From Merluccius polli (Eukaryota > Chordata > Actinopteri > Gadiformes > Merlucciidae), in assembly GCA_030340625.1 (NCBI GenBank), contig JAOPHQ010005460.1, positions 1-64,000 on the forward strand: a stretch of 64,000 nucleotides of DNA. Direction: 5' to 3'. A program made the translations under genes and the position numbers. This document shows, in pieces, positions 48,988-59,800 of this stretch. The notes under the pieces were generated by a model. It worked only from the letters and a program-made list of their open reading frames with translations. It did not search any database and was not told the DNA's origin. The number at the start of each line of letters is the position of its first letter. The stretch's first letter is position 1.

Positions 48988-50460
48988 ATGGAGTCAGAAA
49001 AAATATTCAAATGGTGTGACGACAAAGGTATTGATGTTAAGAAATCACTTGTGCTTAGTGAGGTTTCTCTTGATGTTACTGATGAGACCATTTATAAGGT
49101 ACTCGATGAAGCTAAAATATTTGGTCGCTCTAAAGTAAGAGGACGGTGTTTAGCCGACAATAACAAGCAGTCAGTCTTAGTTGAAACCACAAATGACCTG
49201 ACTCAGGCTGACCTACCTGAACAGTTGGTAGTGGGAGACCAATCAGATATTTGGGAAATTAGTATCCCTGAACCTCAACGTTCCCACGTACCTGTTGACA
49301 AAGAAGGTTTTCAGTCCAAGCTAGTGTCATTCCTAGCCAGTGAAGGGATGACTTTAGATGACGTCACAGGCTTGTTGAGCCCTAGTCCTGCTCCACCCAC
49401 TGCTCCAGACTTGAACACAGAGCTTGTGAATGCCATATCCTCACTTGTTGAAAAATGTCAAGCCCCGCCTGTGGACGCACAAGGCTATCGCAAACTTCGC
49501 TTCTTCTCAGGCTTGAAACCAACTCCACATGGAGAAGAGGAGTACGACGCTTGGGCGGAACAGACCACACATATGCTGGACGAGTGGCAGTGTTCTGATG
49601 TCGTCAAGAAGCAAAGAATAGCTGAGAGTCTTAAAGGGCCAGCAGCAGACATTGTCCGGGGTTTTAGAGCCACTAACCCATACGCCACTGCCGGTGAGTA
49701 CCTTCAGGCCCTAGAAACAGCTTTTGGAACCACAGACAGTGCAGCTGATCTCATGGTGAGGTTCCGTAACACATTTCAACAAGAAGCTGAGAAGCTATCA
49801 GAATACTTACTCAGACTAGACAAGCTGTTGCATGCCGTCCATCGGAAAGGTGGAATTGAAGTGACTGACATGAACCGAGCACGCATTGAACAAATCGCAA
49901 GAGGTGCTCTCACTCATGATCTTGCTGCCCTTCGCATAAGAATGACTTGCAAACTAAAGCCTCCTCCAAGCTTCACTGAGCTGCTTCGTGATGTGAGAGA
50001 AGAAGAGGGGATGGTTCTTGAAAGAGAAAGAGTAAAGAAGGTTGCTTCCCCATCTGTGATTAGATGTGCAGGTTGCGCCACAGCATCAGCGGTGCCAAAA
50101 CAGCCAGAGTCTGCACCAGCACCTGCAAAAGTGGAAAAAGACCCTGCAATAGAAAGCCTTACGAAGGACCTCCAGGAGCTTAAAAGCGATGTTGCACGTC
50201 TGCTGTCTGCCTCTGTAGCCACATCAGGAAGTTCACCACCGCATGTAGCTCAGAAAACCACACAGCAAGCTACTGGAAAATATGCACATGGAAAAGAGAG
50301 AGATTCCAGACCTCAGTACCGTGCTGATTTCTTTTGCTACAGGTGTGGTGAAGATGGTCATTTCCAGAGGGAGTGTGGAAACCCAGAAAATCTCAGAAAA
50401 GTGAATAAACGTCTCCTGAAGACAATACAGCCAACGGGAAACTTCCCAGGGGCTCAGTAA
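48988..50460 (+). CDS. Gag polyprotein, PNMA/ZCCHC12-like
   Basis: Structural protein that forms the particle and binds the RNA genome; 490 aa. The chosen ATG sits in ACCATGG, a strong Kozak context; the frame is open 19 codons further upstream, but that start is weak. Residues 1-100 (MESEKIFKWCDDKGIDVKKS...) resemble the N-terminal domain of vertebrate PNMA and ZCCHC12/18 proteins. A capsid-like helical region follows (~166-360, starting YRKLRFFSGLKP), then a charged linker and one CCHC zinc knuckle, CYRCGEDGHFQREC (~450-463). PNMA genes are known to be domesticated from this Ty3/gypsy lineage. The 3' end overlaps pol by 52 bases and carries the frameshift site. Confidence 0.93.
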   Translation: MESEKIFKWCDDKGIDVKKSLVLSEVSLDVTDETIYKVLDEAKIFGRSKVRGRCLADNNKQSVLVETTNDLTQADLPEQLVVGDQSDIWEISIPEPQRSHVPVDKEGFQSKLVSFLASEGMTLDDVTGLLSPSPAPPTAPDLNTELVNAISSLVEKCQAPPVDAQGYRKLRFFSGLKPTPHGEEEYDAWAEQTTHMLDEWQCSDVVKKQRIAESLKGPAADIVRGFRATNPYATAGEYLQALETAFGTTDSAADLMVRFRNTFQQEAEKLSEYLLRLDKLLHAVHRKGGIEVTDMNRARIEQIARGALTHDLAALRIRMTCKLKPPPSFTELLRDVREEEGMVLERERVKKVASPSVIRCAGCATASAVPKQPESAPAPAKVEKDPAIESLTKDLQELKSDVARLLSASVATSGSSPPHVAQKTTQQATGKYAHGKERDSRPQYRADFFCYRCGEDGHFQRECGNPENLRKVNKRLLKTIQPTGNFPGAQ

Positions 50461-53400
50461 AGGAACGGCCTGATGCTCCGGAGAAAACACGTTCCACAAA
50501 GTGTGACACGCAAAAACAAAGCAAGGCTAATCTGCCAGAGGGTTTAGTTGGACCTAGCTCTATTGTCTCTGTACAAATTGAGGGCATTTACGCCAAAGCT
50601 CTGCTTGATAGCGGGTCCCAAGTTACCCTGCTGTACCGCTCCTTTTATGATAAGTATCTGAAGCACCTGCCTTTGACTCCTATTGAGTGCCTGGAGATTT
50701 GGGGCCTCAGTGCGGACCAATATCCATATGATGGTTACATGTGCTTGAAACTTGAGTTTGCTGGAGACATAGTAGGAGTAGCTGAGACCATAGAAACACT
50801 TGTGCTTGTGTGTCCAGATCCGGCCATGAAAGGTGAGACCTCCATTGTGGTTGGCACAAACACCTCTATAGTTAGAAGACTATTTCAGTCCTGCAAAACA
50901 CAAAACGGAGACAATTTCCTACACACCCTGTCTGTTCATCCAGTAATTAAAGAGGCTTATGCAAAGTTTCAGGAAACTCCAGATGACACAGCTGACCCAA
51001 GAAGAGGAACAGTCTGGTTCACTAGAGACAAGCCCGTTGTGTTGCCACCAGGTGGCGTTGCAAAAGTTGTTGGCATTCCAAAGTTTTCTGGCAGTCTGTC
51101 TGGTCAAGCTATTCTTATAGACCGCCCAGAAGAAGATTGTTTCCCTGAAGAACTTCTCGTGATGCCTGTTGTTGAAAAAACAGATGTTGTTCAGTGTCGT
51201 CGCATTACAGTCACTCTGAGAAATGTGTCAGATCATCATGTGACATTGAAACGTGGCATGCAGATTGCTCACCTGTATCGAGTGGATGTGATAAATTCAG
51301 TCCCTGGAAAGAAAGCATCTAAGCCGCCCACACCTCAACTGTCTCCCTCCTCTTTCAACTTCGCAGATTCTCCTGTGCCTCCTGAGTGGAAGGAGAGGCT
51401 ATGTGGGAAAATGATGGAGAGGAAAGATGTTTTCTCCTGCAGTGAGTTTGATGTTGGCTGTGCGAGGAGCACACAACACAAAATTCGAGTGACAGATGAC
51501 AAACCATTCAGAGAACGCTCCAGACGCTTACCTCCCAGTGATTTGGAAGATGTGAGAAAACATTTAAATGATCTGAAGGAAGCTGGAATAATTTCAGAAT
51601 CCAGAAGTCCGTATGCGTCCCCCATAGTTGTGGTTCGCAAGAAAAATGGAACCATACGTATGTGTGTGGACTACAGGACGTTAAACAGGAGGACAATTCC
51701 TGACCAATACACTGTCCCTCATGTGGAAGATGCGCTGACCTGCTTGAGTGGTAGCAAATGGTTCAGTGTGCTTGATCTCAGAAGTGGCTACTATCAGATC
51801 CCTTTAAGTGCTGCTGACAAAGAAAAGACGGCTTTCACCTGTCCAGCAGGATTTTATCAATTTGAGCGAATGCCACAGGGCATATGTGGAGCACCAGCCA
51901 CATTTCAACGTGTCATGGAGAGAACTGTTGGTGACATGAACTTACTGGAAGTGTTGGTATATCTCGATGATGTCATCGTTTTTGGGAGAACATTGGAGGA
52001 ACATGAGCAGCGCCTTCTTAAAGTGCTCGATAGATTAAAGGAGGAAGGATTAAAATTATCCTTGGATAAATGTCAGTTCTGCTCACCCTCTGTAACCTAC
52101 CTTGGACATGTTGTTTCTAGCAACGGCATTGCTACAGATCCTTCAAAGATTGAAGCTGTGAAATTGTGGCCACGCCCAGAAAACATAACTGCTCTTCGTT
52201 CTTTCCTTGGTTTCTGTGGCTATTACAGACGGTTTGTAAAAGACTTCTCCAAAGTATGTTATCCACTCAACCAGCTGCTCCAGGGCTGCCTTGTGCCTGG
52301 AAGACAAGGGAAAAACACAACAATTAAAAAGGAAACCAAAGCGAGAGGGAACTCAAAAACAGAGATAGAAACAAAAGAGTGGTACCACCCCTCAAAGCCG
52401 TTTGGGGCAAGGTGGGATGAAAATTGTGAGAGAGCTTTTGAGACGTTGAAGCAAAGTCTCACAGAGGCACCTGTCCTGGCCATCGCCGACCCAAAGCTGC
52501 CTTATGTCCTGCATGTTGATGCGAGTCGAGAGGGTTTGGGAGGTGTCCTCTATCAGGATCAAGGAGAAGGTTTGCGTCCAGTTGCATTTGTCAGTAGAAG
52601 CCTCTCTCCATCAGAAAAAAATTATCCCACGCATAAACTGGAATTTTTGGCTTTAAAATGGGCGGTCACAACCAAGCTACATGATTACCTCTATGGAGTC
52701 AAGTTTGAGGTTCACACGGACAACAACCCATTAACCTACGTCCTAACCACAGCTAAGTTGGACGCAGCAGGACATAGATGGTTGGCGGAACTGTCAACAT
52801 ATGATTTCAGCCTGAAATACCGCCCTGGAAAACAAAACATTGATGCGGATGCATTGTCACGGCGGCCTCATGTTAACAACAATGTGTTTGGTGAGGAAAG
52901 GATATCCATGCCTGCTCCCAGCGTCCAAGCTGTCTGTCATATGTCGTCCATCAGACCACCTCATTCTCGTCGTTACAGAGCCGTCGACCTCCTGGGCTCC
53001 TCCGAACATGCTGTACCCAGAGCCTATTGTAACTTGTCTTCCTTGAGTATGCAGCCACTGCCCAAAATGACTTCAGCAGACATCTCACATTCTCAGCAGA
53101 AAGACCAGTGCATTGGAGAAGTGTGGCGTGCTATTGTCCAGAACGGTGCTGACCGGGCTGACAAAGGAAAACATCCTGATGTGTCATTGTTGCTAAAAGA
53201 GTGGGAAAAGTTAAAGATCAAAGACTCTATGTTGTACCGAATCAGTAACCCACCCAACAAACCAGTTCGCCAGCAGCTGTTGCTCCCCCATGAGTTCAGA
53301 GAGACTGTTCTCCAGTCATTGCATGACCAGTCGGGCCACCTTGGATTTGACAAGACCTATGGCCTGATACGAGAGAGGTTTTACTGGCCTCGTATGAAAA

Positions 53401-55007
53401 CACAGGTTGAAAAGTACTGTAAAAATTGTCCCAGGTGTATTCAGAGGAAAACATTGCCAAAAAGAGTTGCTGAGTTGTCACATCTTAACAGTGAGGGACC
53501 GATGGATCTCGTCTGTATGGATTTTCTAACGATTGAGCCTGACTCTAGAAACATCTGTAATGTGCTTGTAGTTACTGATCACTACACACGCTATGCACAA
53601 GCATTTGCAACCAAGGATCAAAAGGCGTCTACGGTTGCTAAAGTCCTGTGGGAACAATATTTTGTCCACTATGGTCTACCAAAGAGAGTGCACTCGGATC
53701 AAGGCCGGGATTTTGAGAGTCGCCTCATTCATGAACTGTTGAGTATGCTTGGCATAAAGAAAACTAGAACCACACCCTACCACCCTCAGGGTGACCCACA
53801 GCCTGAGAGGTTCAATAGAACTCTGCTCAACATGCTCGGCACTCTTGAGACACAGGACAAGAGTAAATGGAGCCGATACCTCAGTCATCTTGTGCACGCG
53901 TACAATTGCACGCTGAATGAGTCAACAGGCCACTCGCCATATTTTCTTATGTTCGGGCGAGAAGCCAGGTTGCCAGTAGATGTGGCATTTGGAGTCTCAA
54001 GTGATGGTACCTCCACCAAATCCTATTTGAGATATGTGAAAAACATGAAACGAGAGCTACAGACTGCCTATCAGCTGGCTGAGAGTATGGCGAACAAGAA
54101 AAATGAAGGAAACAAGCAACGCTATGATCAAAGAGTTTGTTTCTGTCCATTAGTCTCCGGTGACAGGGTTTTGATCCGAAACCTTGGACTACAAGGAAAA
54201 AACAAGCTAGCTGACCGCTGGAAAGCTACCCCATATGTTGTGGAGAGTCAACTTCCTGGTTTACCTGTCTTCAAGTTGAAGCCAGAGGATGGACAGGGTT
54301 CTGATAAAGTATTGCATCGGAATCACATTCTGCCTATTGGACAGGGAGTACAGCTGAGGCTCGAAAAGAACAGAGATACACTCAAACCTAAAAGGAGAGC
54401 CAGCAAAAGGCTCAAAGCAAGGAGAAATGAAAACTGTAACCTTTCTGACTCACCTACACCTGAGCATGATGACAAGATTGAGTTTACATCTGACTCAGAA
54501 GATGATGACATGGGTGTATGGTATGATTATCATTCAGCACGAGAGTCAAAGGAACCAGAATCTCAGAAAGTTGATCAATCAGAACCTTTCAGTCTGGACG
54601 TGGATCTAGCTATCCATACAAGTAACTCAGAGATGCAAGAGGCTACAGCTGAGGAACCTGCAGTAGCTTGGGAAGATGAACCCTCAGTTCAAGATAAGAC
54701 AGCCGAAAGGACTGCTGAAACCGGAAGAGACACTGAGACACGGACATTAGACAAACCAACTGAGACACGAATGATGGATGAAACTGTTGTGAGACAAGGC
54801 ATAACAGGGAGCTCAGACGAGACAAGACGACCACAGAGACTAAAAAGGGTCCCCACCAGACTGACCTATGACTTTCTAGGGAGCCCAAAGTCTGTAGCAG
54901 TTAGTACCCATACTGCCTCCCTAGTTAAGGTTGATGACAAGGAGGTTGGTTTATTTATATCTCCTTTTAAGAGATACAGAAGCACTTGTTATAAGTGGAT
55001 AGGTTAA
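50409..55007 (+). CDS. Pol polyprotein: protease, RT, RNase H, integrase
   Basis: 1532 codons, open from just after a stop at 50406, with no start needed because it is entered by -1 frameshift from gag. Residue numbers count from 50409. Protease: LLDSGSQVTLL with active D67. Reverse transcriptase ~365-560 with YLDD at 518-521. RNase H ~695-815 with LHVDASREGLGG, KLEFLALKWA and HTDNNPLTYV. Integrase: zinc-binding HLGF..CKNCPRC (~975-1010), the catalytic core with CMDFL, HSDQGRDF and PERFNRT (second D and E separated by 35 residues), then a GPY/F-like module (LADRWKATPYVV). A 200-residue acidic tail follows with no chromodomain visible. All catalytic residues are intact. Confidence 0.95.
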   Translation, partial: TSPEDNTANGKLPRGSVKERPDAPEKTRSTKCDTQKQSKANLPEGLVGPSSIVSVQIEGIYAKALLDSGSQVTLLYRSFYDKYLKHLPLTPIECLEIWGLSADQYPYDGYMCLKLEFAGDIVGVAETIETLVLVCPDPAMKGETSIVVGTNTSIVRRLFQSCKTQNGDNFLHTLSVHPVIKEAYAKFQETPDDTADPRRGTVWFTRDKPVVLPPGGVAKVVGIPKFSGSLSGQAILIDRPEEDCFPEELLVMPVVEKTDVVQCRRITVTLRNVSDHHVTLKRGMQIAHLYRVDVINSVPGKKASKPPTPQLSPSSFNFADSPVPPEWKERLCGKMMERKDVFSCSEFDVGCARSTQHKIRVTDDKPFRERSRRLPPSDLEDVRKHLNDLKEAGIISESRSPYASPIVVVRKKNGTIRMCVDYRTLNRRTIPDQYTVPHVEDALTCLSGSKWFSVLDLRSGYYQIPLSAADKEKTAFTCPAGFYQFERMPQGICGAPATFQRVMERTVGDMNLLEVLVYLDDVIVFGRTLEEHEQRLLKVLDRLKEEGLKLSLDKCQFCSPSVTYLGHVVSSNGIATDPSKIEAVKLWPRPENITALRSFLGFCGYYRRFVKDFSKVCYPLNQLLQGCLVPGRQGKNTTIKKETKARGNSKTEIETKEWYHPSKPFGARWDENCERAFETLKQSLTEAPVLAIADPKLPYVLHVDASREGLGGVLYQDQGEGLRPVAFVSRSLSPSEKNYPTHKLEFLALKWAVTTKLHDYLYGVKFEVHTDNNPLTYVLTTAKLDAAGHRWLAELSTYDFSLKYRPGKQNIDADALSRRPHVNNNVFGEERISMPAPSVQAVCHMSSIRPPHSRRYRAVDLLGSSEHAVPRAYCNLSSLSMQPLPKMTSADISHSQQKDQCIGEVWRAIVQNGADRADKGKHPDVSLLLKEWEKLKIKDSMLYRISNPPNKPVRQQLLLPHEFRETVLQSLHDQSGHLGFDKTYGLIRERFYWPRMKTQVEKYCKNCPRCIQRKTLPKRVAELSHLNSEGPMDLVCMDFLTIEPDSRNICNVLVVTDHYTRYAQAFATKDQKASTVAKVLWEQYFVHYGLPKRVHSDQGRDFESRLIHELLSMLGIKKTRTTPYHPQGDPQPERFNRTLLNMLGTLETQDKSKWSRYLSHLVHAYNCTLNESTGHSPYFLMFGREARLPVDVAFGVSSDGTSTKSYLRYVKNMKRELQTAYQLAESMANKKNEGNKQRYDQRVCFCPLVSGDRVLIRNLGLQGKNKLADRWKATPYVVESQLPGLPVFKLKPEDGQGSDKVLHRNHILPIGQGVQLRLEKNRDTLKPKRRASKRLKARRNENCNLSDSPTPEHDDKIEFTSDSEDDDMGVWYDYHSARESKEPESQKVDQSEPFSLDVDLAIHTSNSEMQEATAEEPAVAWEDEPSVQDKTAERTAETGRDTETRTLDKPTETRMMDETVVRQGITGSSDETRRPQRLKRVPTRLTYDFLGSPKSVAVSTHTASLVKVDDKEVGLFISPFKRYRSTCYKWIG
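50436..50495 (+). promoter_or_regulatory. -1 ribosomal frameshift signal: slippery site plus H-type pseudoknot
   Basis: GGGAAAC (50436-50442) is in the gag phase G GGA AAC, so tandem slippage gives GGG AAA in the pol frame. After a 6-nt spacer, stem 1 pairs 50449-50457 with 50470-50479 (9 bp, one wobble, one bulged T). The loop word GGAACG (50462-50467) is the exact complement of CGTTCC (50490-50495) and forms stem 2. Loop 3 (50480-50489) is A-rich. The gag stop TAA falls in loop 1. GGGAAAC is an established retroviral slippery sequence. Confidence 0.88.
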
Positions 55008-55081
55008 AGGGATTGTGTACCCTGTTCATAACAAACTTATGTGGTTTATGTTATACGTGTCATGAGGACATGACCATTTTT

Positions 55082-55094
55082 GGTGGGGGAAGAG
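55082..55094 (+). other. Polypurine tract for plus-strand priming
   Basis: GGTGGGGGAAGAG directly precedes the 3' LTR, as needed for second-strand DNA synthesis. It follows the pol stop by about 75 bases, leaving no room for env. Confidence 0.85.
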
Positions 55095-56333
55095 TGTAGC
55101 GCCCTGCTATAAATGATGTTATTTTATGTGTTTAGGTTTACAAATATTCATGGTCTGTGAATATCGTTGACAATTATGACAGTTCTTTTGTTTATTTAAG
55201 TAACCAGGTATCAATCTGTTATTAGCCAATCAGTGCCTGTCAGAGTGTCAACTACCTACCGGATTCGGAAGGGGGTGGGACTAAAAAAAAGAGAGGAGAC
55301 GAGGACAAAGCGTGACACCATGTAAAAGTAGTTGCAAGCTATTTAAAACCGTTTAATGTTAATATTGTTACCGAAACCTTAAACCGGAGGGTCTAGTTGT
55401 GTGTTTCCGGTAGTGGATGTGGAGGTGAGCGAGTTTGGAGTTGTTTCAGCCGGGGAGGTGTATGGTGTTCGAGACGCCATTGTCGTTGTGGGTAGAGCTA
55501 GAGTTAGCCTCGTCCCTGCTAGCTGGAAGGAGATCGCGTGTGTGCGAGGGAGGAATAATTGGCGCCGAGTTTCCTGAGTGAGTATGAGTACTAGTTGAAC
55601 TGATAACCATATGAAAATATATGAGAACGAACAGTGAGTTTATTAGTGTTTGAATGTATGCTTAGTGTATCTACGACCTACATGCCGGCCTGCCGCTGAT
55701 CTGCTGCGGCTGTAGAGGGTGCTCAGGATCCCGCTGTCGTCGGAGAAACGGCTGCTGCACGAGGACGTGTCAGCAGGACTAGTGTCTCCATCTCCTTTCA
55801 CCTTACTCCTCGTAGCCGAGGGTTTGAGGGAACTGTGGTTATCCGTGAGTACTGAGAAACTCTTTCACAAGGATACATGAGCTCCAACTCAACATGCGCG
55901 CCAACGATATGGTACCATAACTGACTTACAAAACCCCGGGGTATTTATGTTTTTTATTTTATGAACTCGAAAGGTTACTATGTCAAACAAATAGGGTGAT
56001 TGCCTATAGTTTCTTTTTGTGTAATAAACATTGCAACGTGTATTTGCAGTCACAAATGTTTATTTGAATGTGTTGTTATTAGGGCTATAGTGTGTTAAAG
56101 GTACATGCATGGGAGTATTAAAGTTCACAATAACAATGTAGCTATAAAATAAGCTAACCAGGCCTCTCTGTACTCTAGGCGGAGTCATACGCTGTAGTCA
56201 AGTAAACACATTAAAAGGTTGATATTTTCGTGGACTCCCTCCAATTCAGCTCCCATGCTCGAGGTGTCATCAGGTATAAGGGGTTTTACCATGACAATGC
56301 TGTAATGAAACAGGGTTGGTTGGGAAGGCTACA
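55095..56333 (+). repeat. 3' LTR
   Basis: Copy of 47510-48748 with the same TG...CA ends. At most a one-base length difference in a G run near 56280 was seen, which may be a reading error on my side. Confidence 0.97.
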
Positions 56334-56665
56334 TTTGTTTCTGTGGCTATCGATAGGCTTAACAAGAAATAGCCCTTACACATAACGGCTTTTTCTGACA
56401 TTTATTTGTGTTGACTCTGCTTTTGATTGGTTGACTGCTTTCAGTATTGCCCTGTATCTCTACCTCTGACACCAGCTTGTGTTTTTAATTGTCTTATTGT
56501 TGTTGTCTACTGTCCACCTGTTGTTCTTACTGTTGGCTGCAGATTTTGTGTTTTTGATCATTTGTATTACTATTACTTGTGTTAATTACTTAATCTTAAA
56601 ACCCTGGCTGCAAACCAAATTTCCGCTAGCAGGACAATAACAATTTGAACTTGAACTTGGACACA
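56334..56665 (+). mobile_element. LINE 3' end, right part (interrupted by the LTR element)
   Basis: Begins with the duplicated TTTG, then VSVAIDRLNKK and a stop, the end of the LINE ORF2 that starts before 47510. The 3' UTR follows (CTGCTTTTGATTGGTTGACT ... CTGGCTGCAAACCAAATTTC) and a tail rich in TTGAAC. The same UTR recurs at 61552-61768. Confidence 0.82.
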
Positions 56666-56819
56666 GATTATTTTAATGGCATTGAACCTATAAAGAACAT
56701 CAGTTCAACAGCATCACTCAGCAAAAAAAATGTAGCATACAGCAATGACAACCAAATTGAATTGCGTTAACATGACCAAAAAAAATGAATTAATTAAAAA
56801 AGCAAGCAACCGCTCGGCT

Positions 56820-59800
56820 TCAGTCTCCCTCCTGGCTACATGGGAAGTATTGTGAGTAAGTACTGGTGGACAGCATCTGGTTGTCCACCCTGACTACGTT
56901 CCTGAGGTTCTGCCAGAACCAGGGTTCTGCTGCAGCGGTTCTCGGCCACTCCACAATACTCTCCACACACAACCTCCTCCTCAGACGCAGGAAGTGAGAG
57001 TGCTGCAGCACCGGCTCCAACATCAACACCACGATCACATCGAGGTTCTCGTCCAGCAGGCGCTGGTGGGCCAGGTACATGGCCAGCCGGAATGCCCCGG
57101 TCTTGGCGTACGCTTTGGTCAGCACAAACAGGGTCTTGCGGCTGTAGCGAATGCTATGGGTGAGGTTGTCGATCAACGGGGTCCCGGGCGGCCAGTCCCT
57201 CTCCTCCAGACACAGAGGCAAAGCCTTCTCCCCCTCGTCCTCCAGCTTCACTCGCAGCTTCTCCAGCACCCACTCCGAGACCCAGGGGTCTTTCGTGTCA
57301 TAGGTCACGAAGACGTCGTAGACGTTGCCTGGCAAGGCCGAGGAAGGATAGCCCTTCCATTTGGCTTTCAGGTAGTGCAGGACGTAAGAAGCGTCCCAGT
57401 AGAATATGTGAGCCACTGTTGCCATTGACGTGGTGACAATGATGAAGGTACTTGTGAGAATGCAGATCAGCAATGCCAGTGTGTTGTTAACACACTGGTT
57501 CAAGTCAAAGAAGATCATGACCTGAGCTTTGCTATTTACTGATGTAGAGCAAGTAACCTCTGTTGTCAGTCTTGGGATGGTGACATTATTGTCTTCAATC
57601 CACAGAATAAAATCCAGTGCATCACATGAACATTGAAATGGGTTTCCTTGTAAAGACAACATTTCAAGGTGGTGGTTAGGGTTTGTTAAGAAGGTGGTCT
57701 GGTTGATAACAGTCAGTTTGTTGTGGTTCAGGAGAAGGGTCTTCAGGCTTCTAGCATCCTTTAAAAATCCATTTGAGAGATGTGCAATTTGATTATTAGC
57801 CAGATTGAGAATACTTAAATTACGGGCGATAAAAATGTCTACAACAGTTAAAGCATTATAACTTAGATCTAGGATCTCAAGTTGATTGAAATGCTTTAGT
57901 TTAGTCCAATTGAAATGAGAGAGTTTGTTATGATTCAGGAGCAGGTCTGTGAGGTTATGTGGTAACAAACCATATACCTTTTCAGGAATTGCAGCAATGT
58001 GGTTGTAAGATATGTCTAGTATTTTCAAATTAGTAAGCCCAGTGAACAGTTTCAGATACTGATCATTTTTCCAAAGAGTTCCAAGCTGATTGTATCCGAA
58101 TTGAAGCTCATTTAATGAGTCACTCTGTATGGTTTTGGTAGTTAAAGTATGTATATAATTATTGCTCATATTTAATACCCTTAGAACTGGCAGTTTTTCA
58201 ATGAAGGATACTCTATGTGTCACCCCATAGGCTTTAAAGTAATGGTCGTTAAAACTAATGTCCAGTACCTCTAGCTTCTTTAACTCCTGAAAAGCATTGC
58301 CGTAGGCCAGGTCAATCCTATTAAATGACAGATCCAGATATGTCAGATTAGGCAAAGACTTGAATTCTGTCCCATTTAAGGCAGATGAAAATCCATTTCT
58401 TGAAAGGTTAAGGCATGAGATGTTATCATAGTCTTCAAATTGCTCTGGTGTAATGAAGAACAGATTATTTGAGCTAAGACTTAGTACACGACCTGCCATG
58501 CTACACTCTGGCTTTACTAACCAGCCAGTCTCAACAGTCATTGGGTTGAGCATCATGTGTGATGAAGAGATAAAGTTAGATTCAATATTTTCCTCCCGGC
58601 TGAGTGGATAAGGCTTAATCACTGTAATGGGATACAGTCTGTTCTCTGATAGGCATATTATTTTCAAATGTGGTAATTCTTTAAATATAGTAGAATTAGA
58701 GTGAATAATAAAGTTAGTCCCTAGATTTAGCAAAGTAAGGTTTTTGAGCGGAACAAGAGGTTTGAAAGTATCAGCGTCAATTTCTCTAAAAACTAAACCA
58801 GCCAAATGCAATGATTTAAGTGACCCAAGCTTTGAAAAATTGTTTGACAGCTTAATGGTCCTAGGGTAGCTTTTAGGTTCAAAATTGAATGAAATTTCTA
58901 AAAATGTTAATTTTTTTAGACAACTTAAAAACTTCAGCTCACCCTGAATGGCAGTTTGTAACAAATTAAATGACAGTTGTAAACATTCAAGATTTGTGAG
59001 ATCTTTAAACCAAGAATCCTTAAGTTCTGTGAGGGAGCTGCCTGCTAAGTTTAAGATCTTTAATTGTGCAAGGTTAGTAAATGCATTAGGATGGATTCCA
59101 AGAGAAATGTTAGGGCAAGGTACACAGGGATATGGAGCATTTCCACATCTTGGGCAGTTTCCATGTATTGTCAGTGATATTAAGTTAGAGAGCTCCTTAA
59201 AATCCTCTTCAAAAATGTATTGTATTTGGTTGTCGTTTAGCTCTAGCTTTGTTAGAGATGTTGGTAGTCCCTTTGGAACCCGAGTTAAATTGTTGAAGGA
59301 AAGGTCCAGAAACGTCAGCTTGGTCAAAACTGAAAAACTGTCATCGGAAATGTTCACCGGCCGAAAGCACTTATTGTAGTAAAAGCAGTTTTTTTGTAAG
59401 TTTAGACTTCTCAAATTTGTAATAGCAGAAAAGCTGGTTTTATCGAGCTCCACAATTTTGCTATGGTTCAGCAGAATTTTTGTCAGACTGAGAGGAAGAT
59501 TTCTGGGGATTTTAGTCAAAAGACTGCTGCTTAAATCCAGAGTACGCAGCTTTGTTAGATTTTTGAAAGTGTTCAAATCAATGTCATCATCTTTCAGTCC
59601 TTTTATGTTTGCCTTCTGAAGAAAAAGTATTGTGAGATTTTCCAGATGAGAAAAAGCATCCACTGATATGTTCTGAATGTTGTTGATTGATAAATCAACC
59701 AGAGTGGCATTGCTGGTTATCCCGTCAGGTACTCGTTCAAGTTGTCTCCTGTCACAGTAAAACCATGTGTTATTTTCAAAGATTTTTACTTCACATGGAA

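Larger units (their letters stand above)
47510..56333 (+). mobile_element. Complete Ty3/gypsy-type LTR retrotransposon with PNMA-like gag
   Basis: 8.8-kb element with 5' LTR, tRNA-Pro primer-binding site, gag, pol in the -1 frame, polypurine tract and 3' LTR. TTTG flanks both ends as a 4-bp target duplication. Pol order is protease, reverse transcriptase, RNase H, integrase, which defines Ty3/gypsy (Metaviridae); no env frame follows pol. Both reading frames are open and all catalytic residues I can check are present. The LTRs match at every point compared, so insertion is recent and the copy may still be competent. No known family name can be assigned without a database. Confidence 0.96.
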
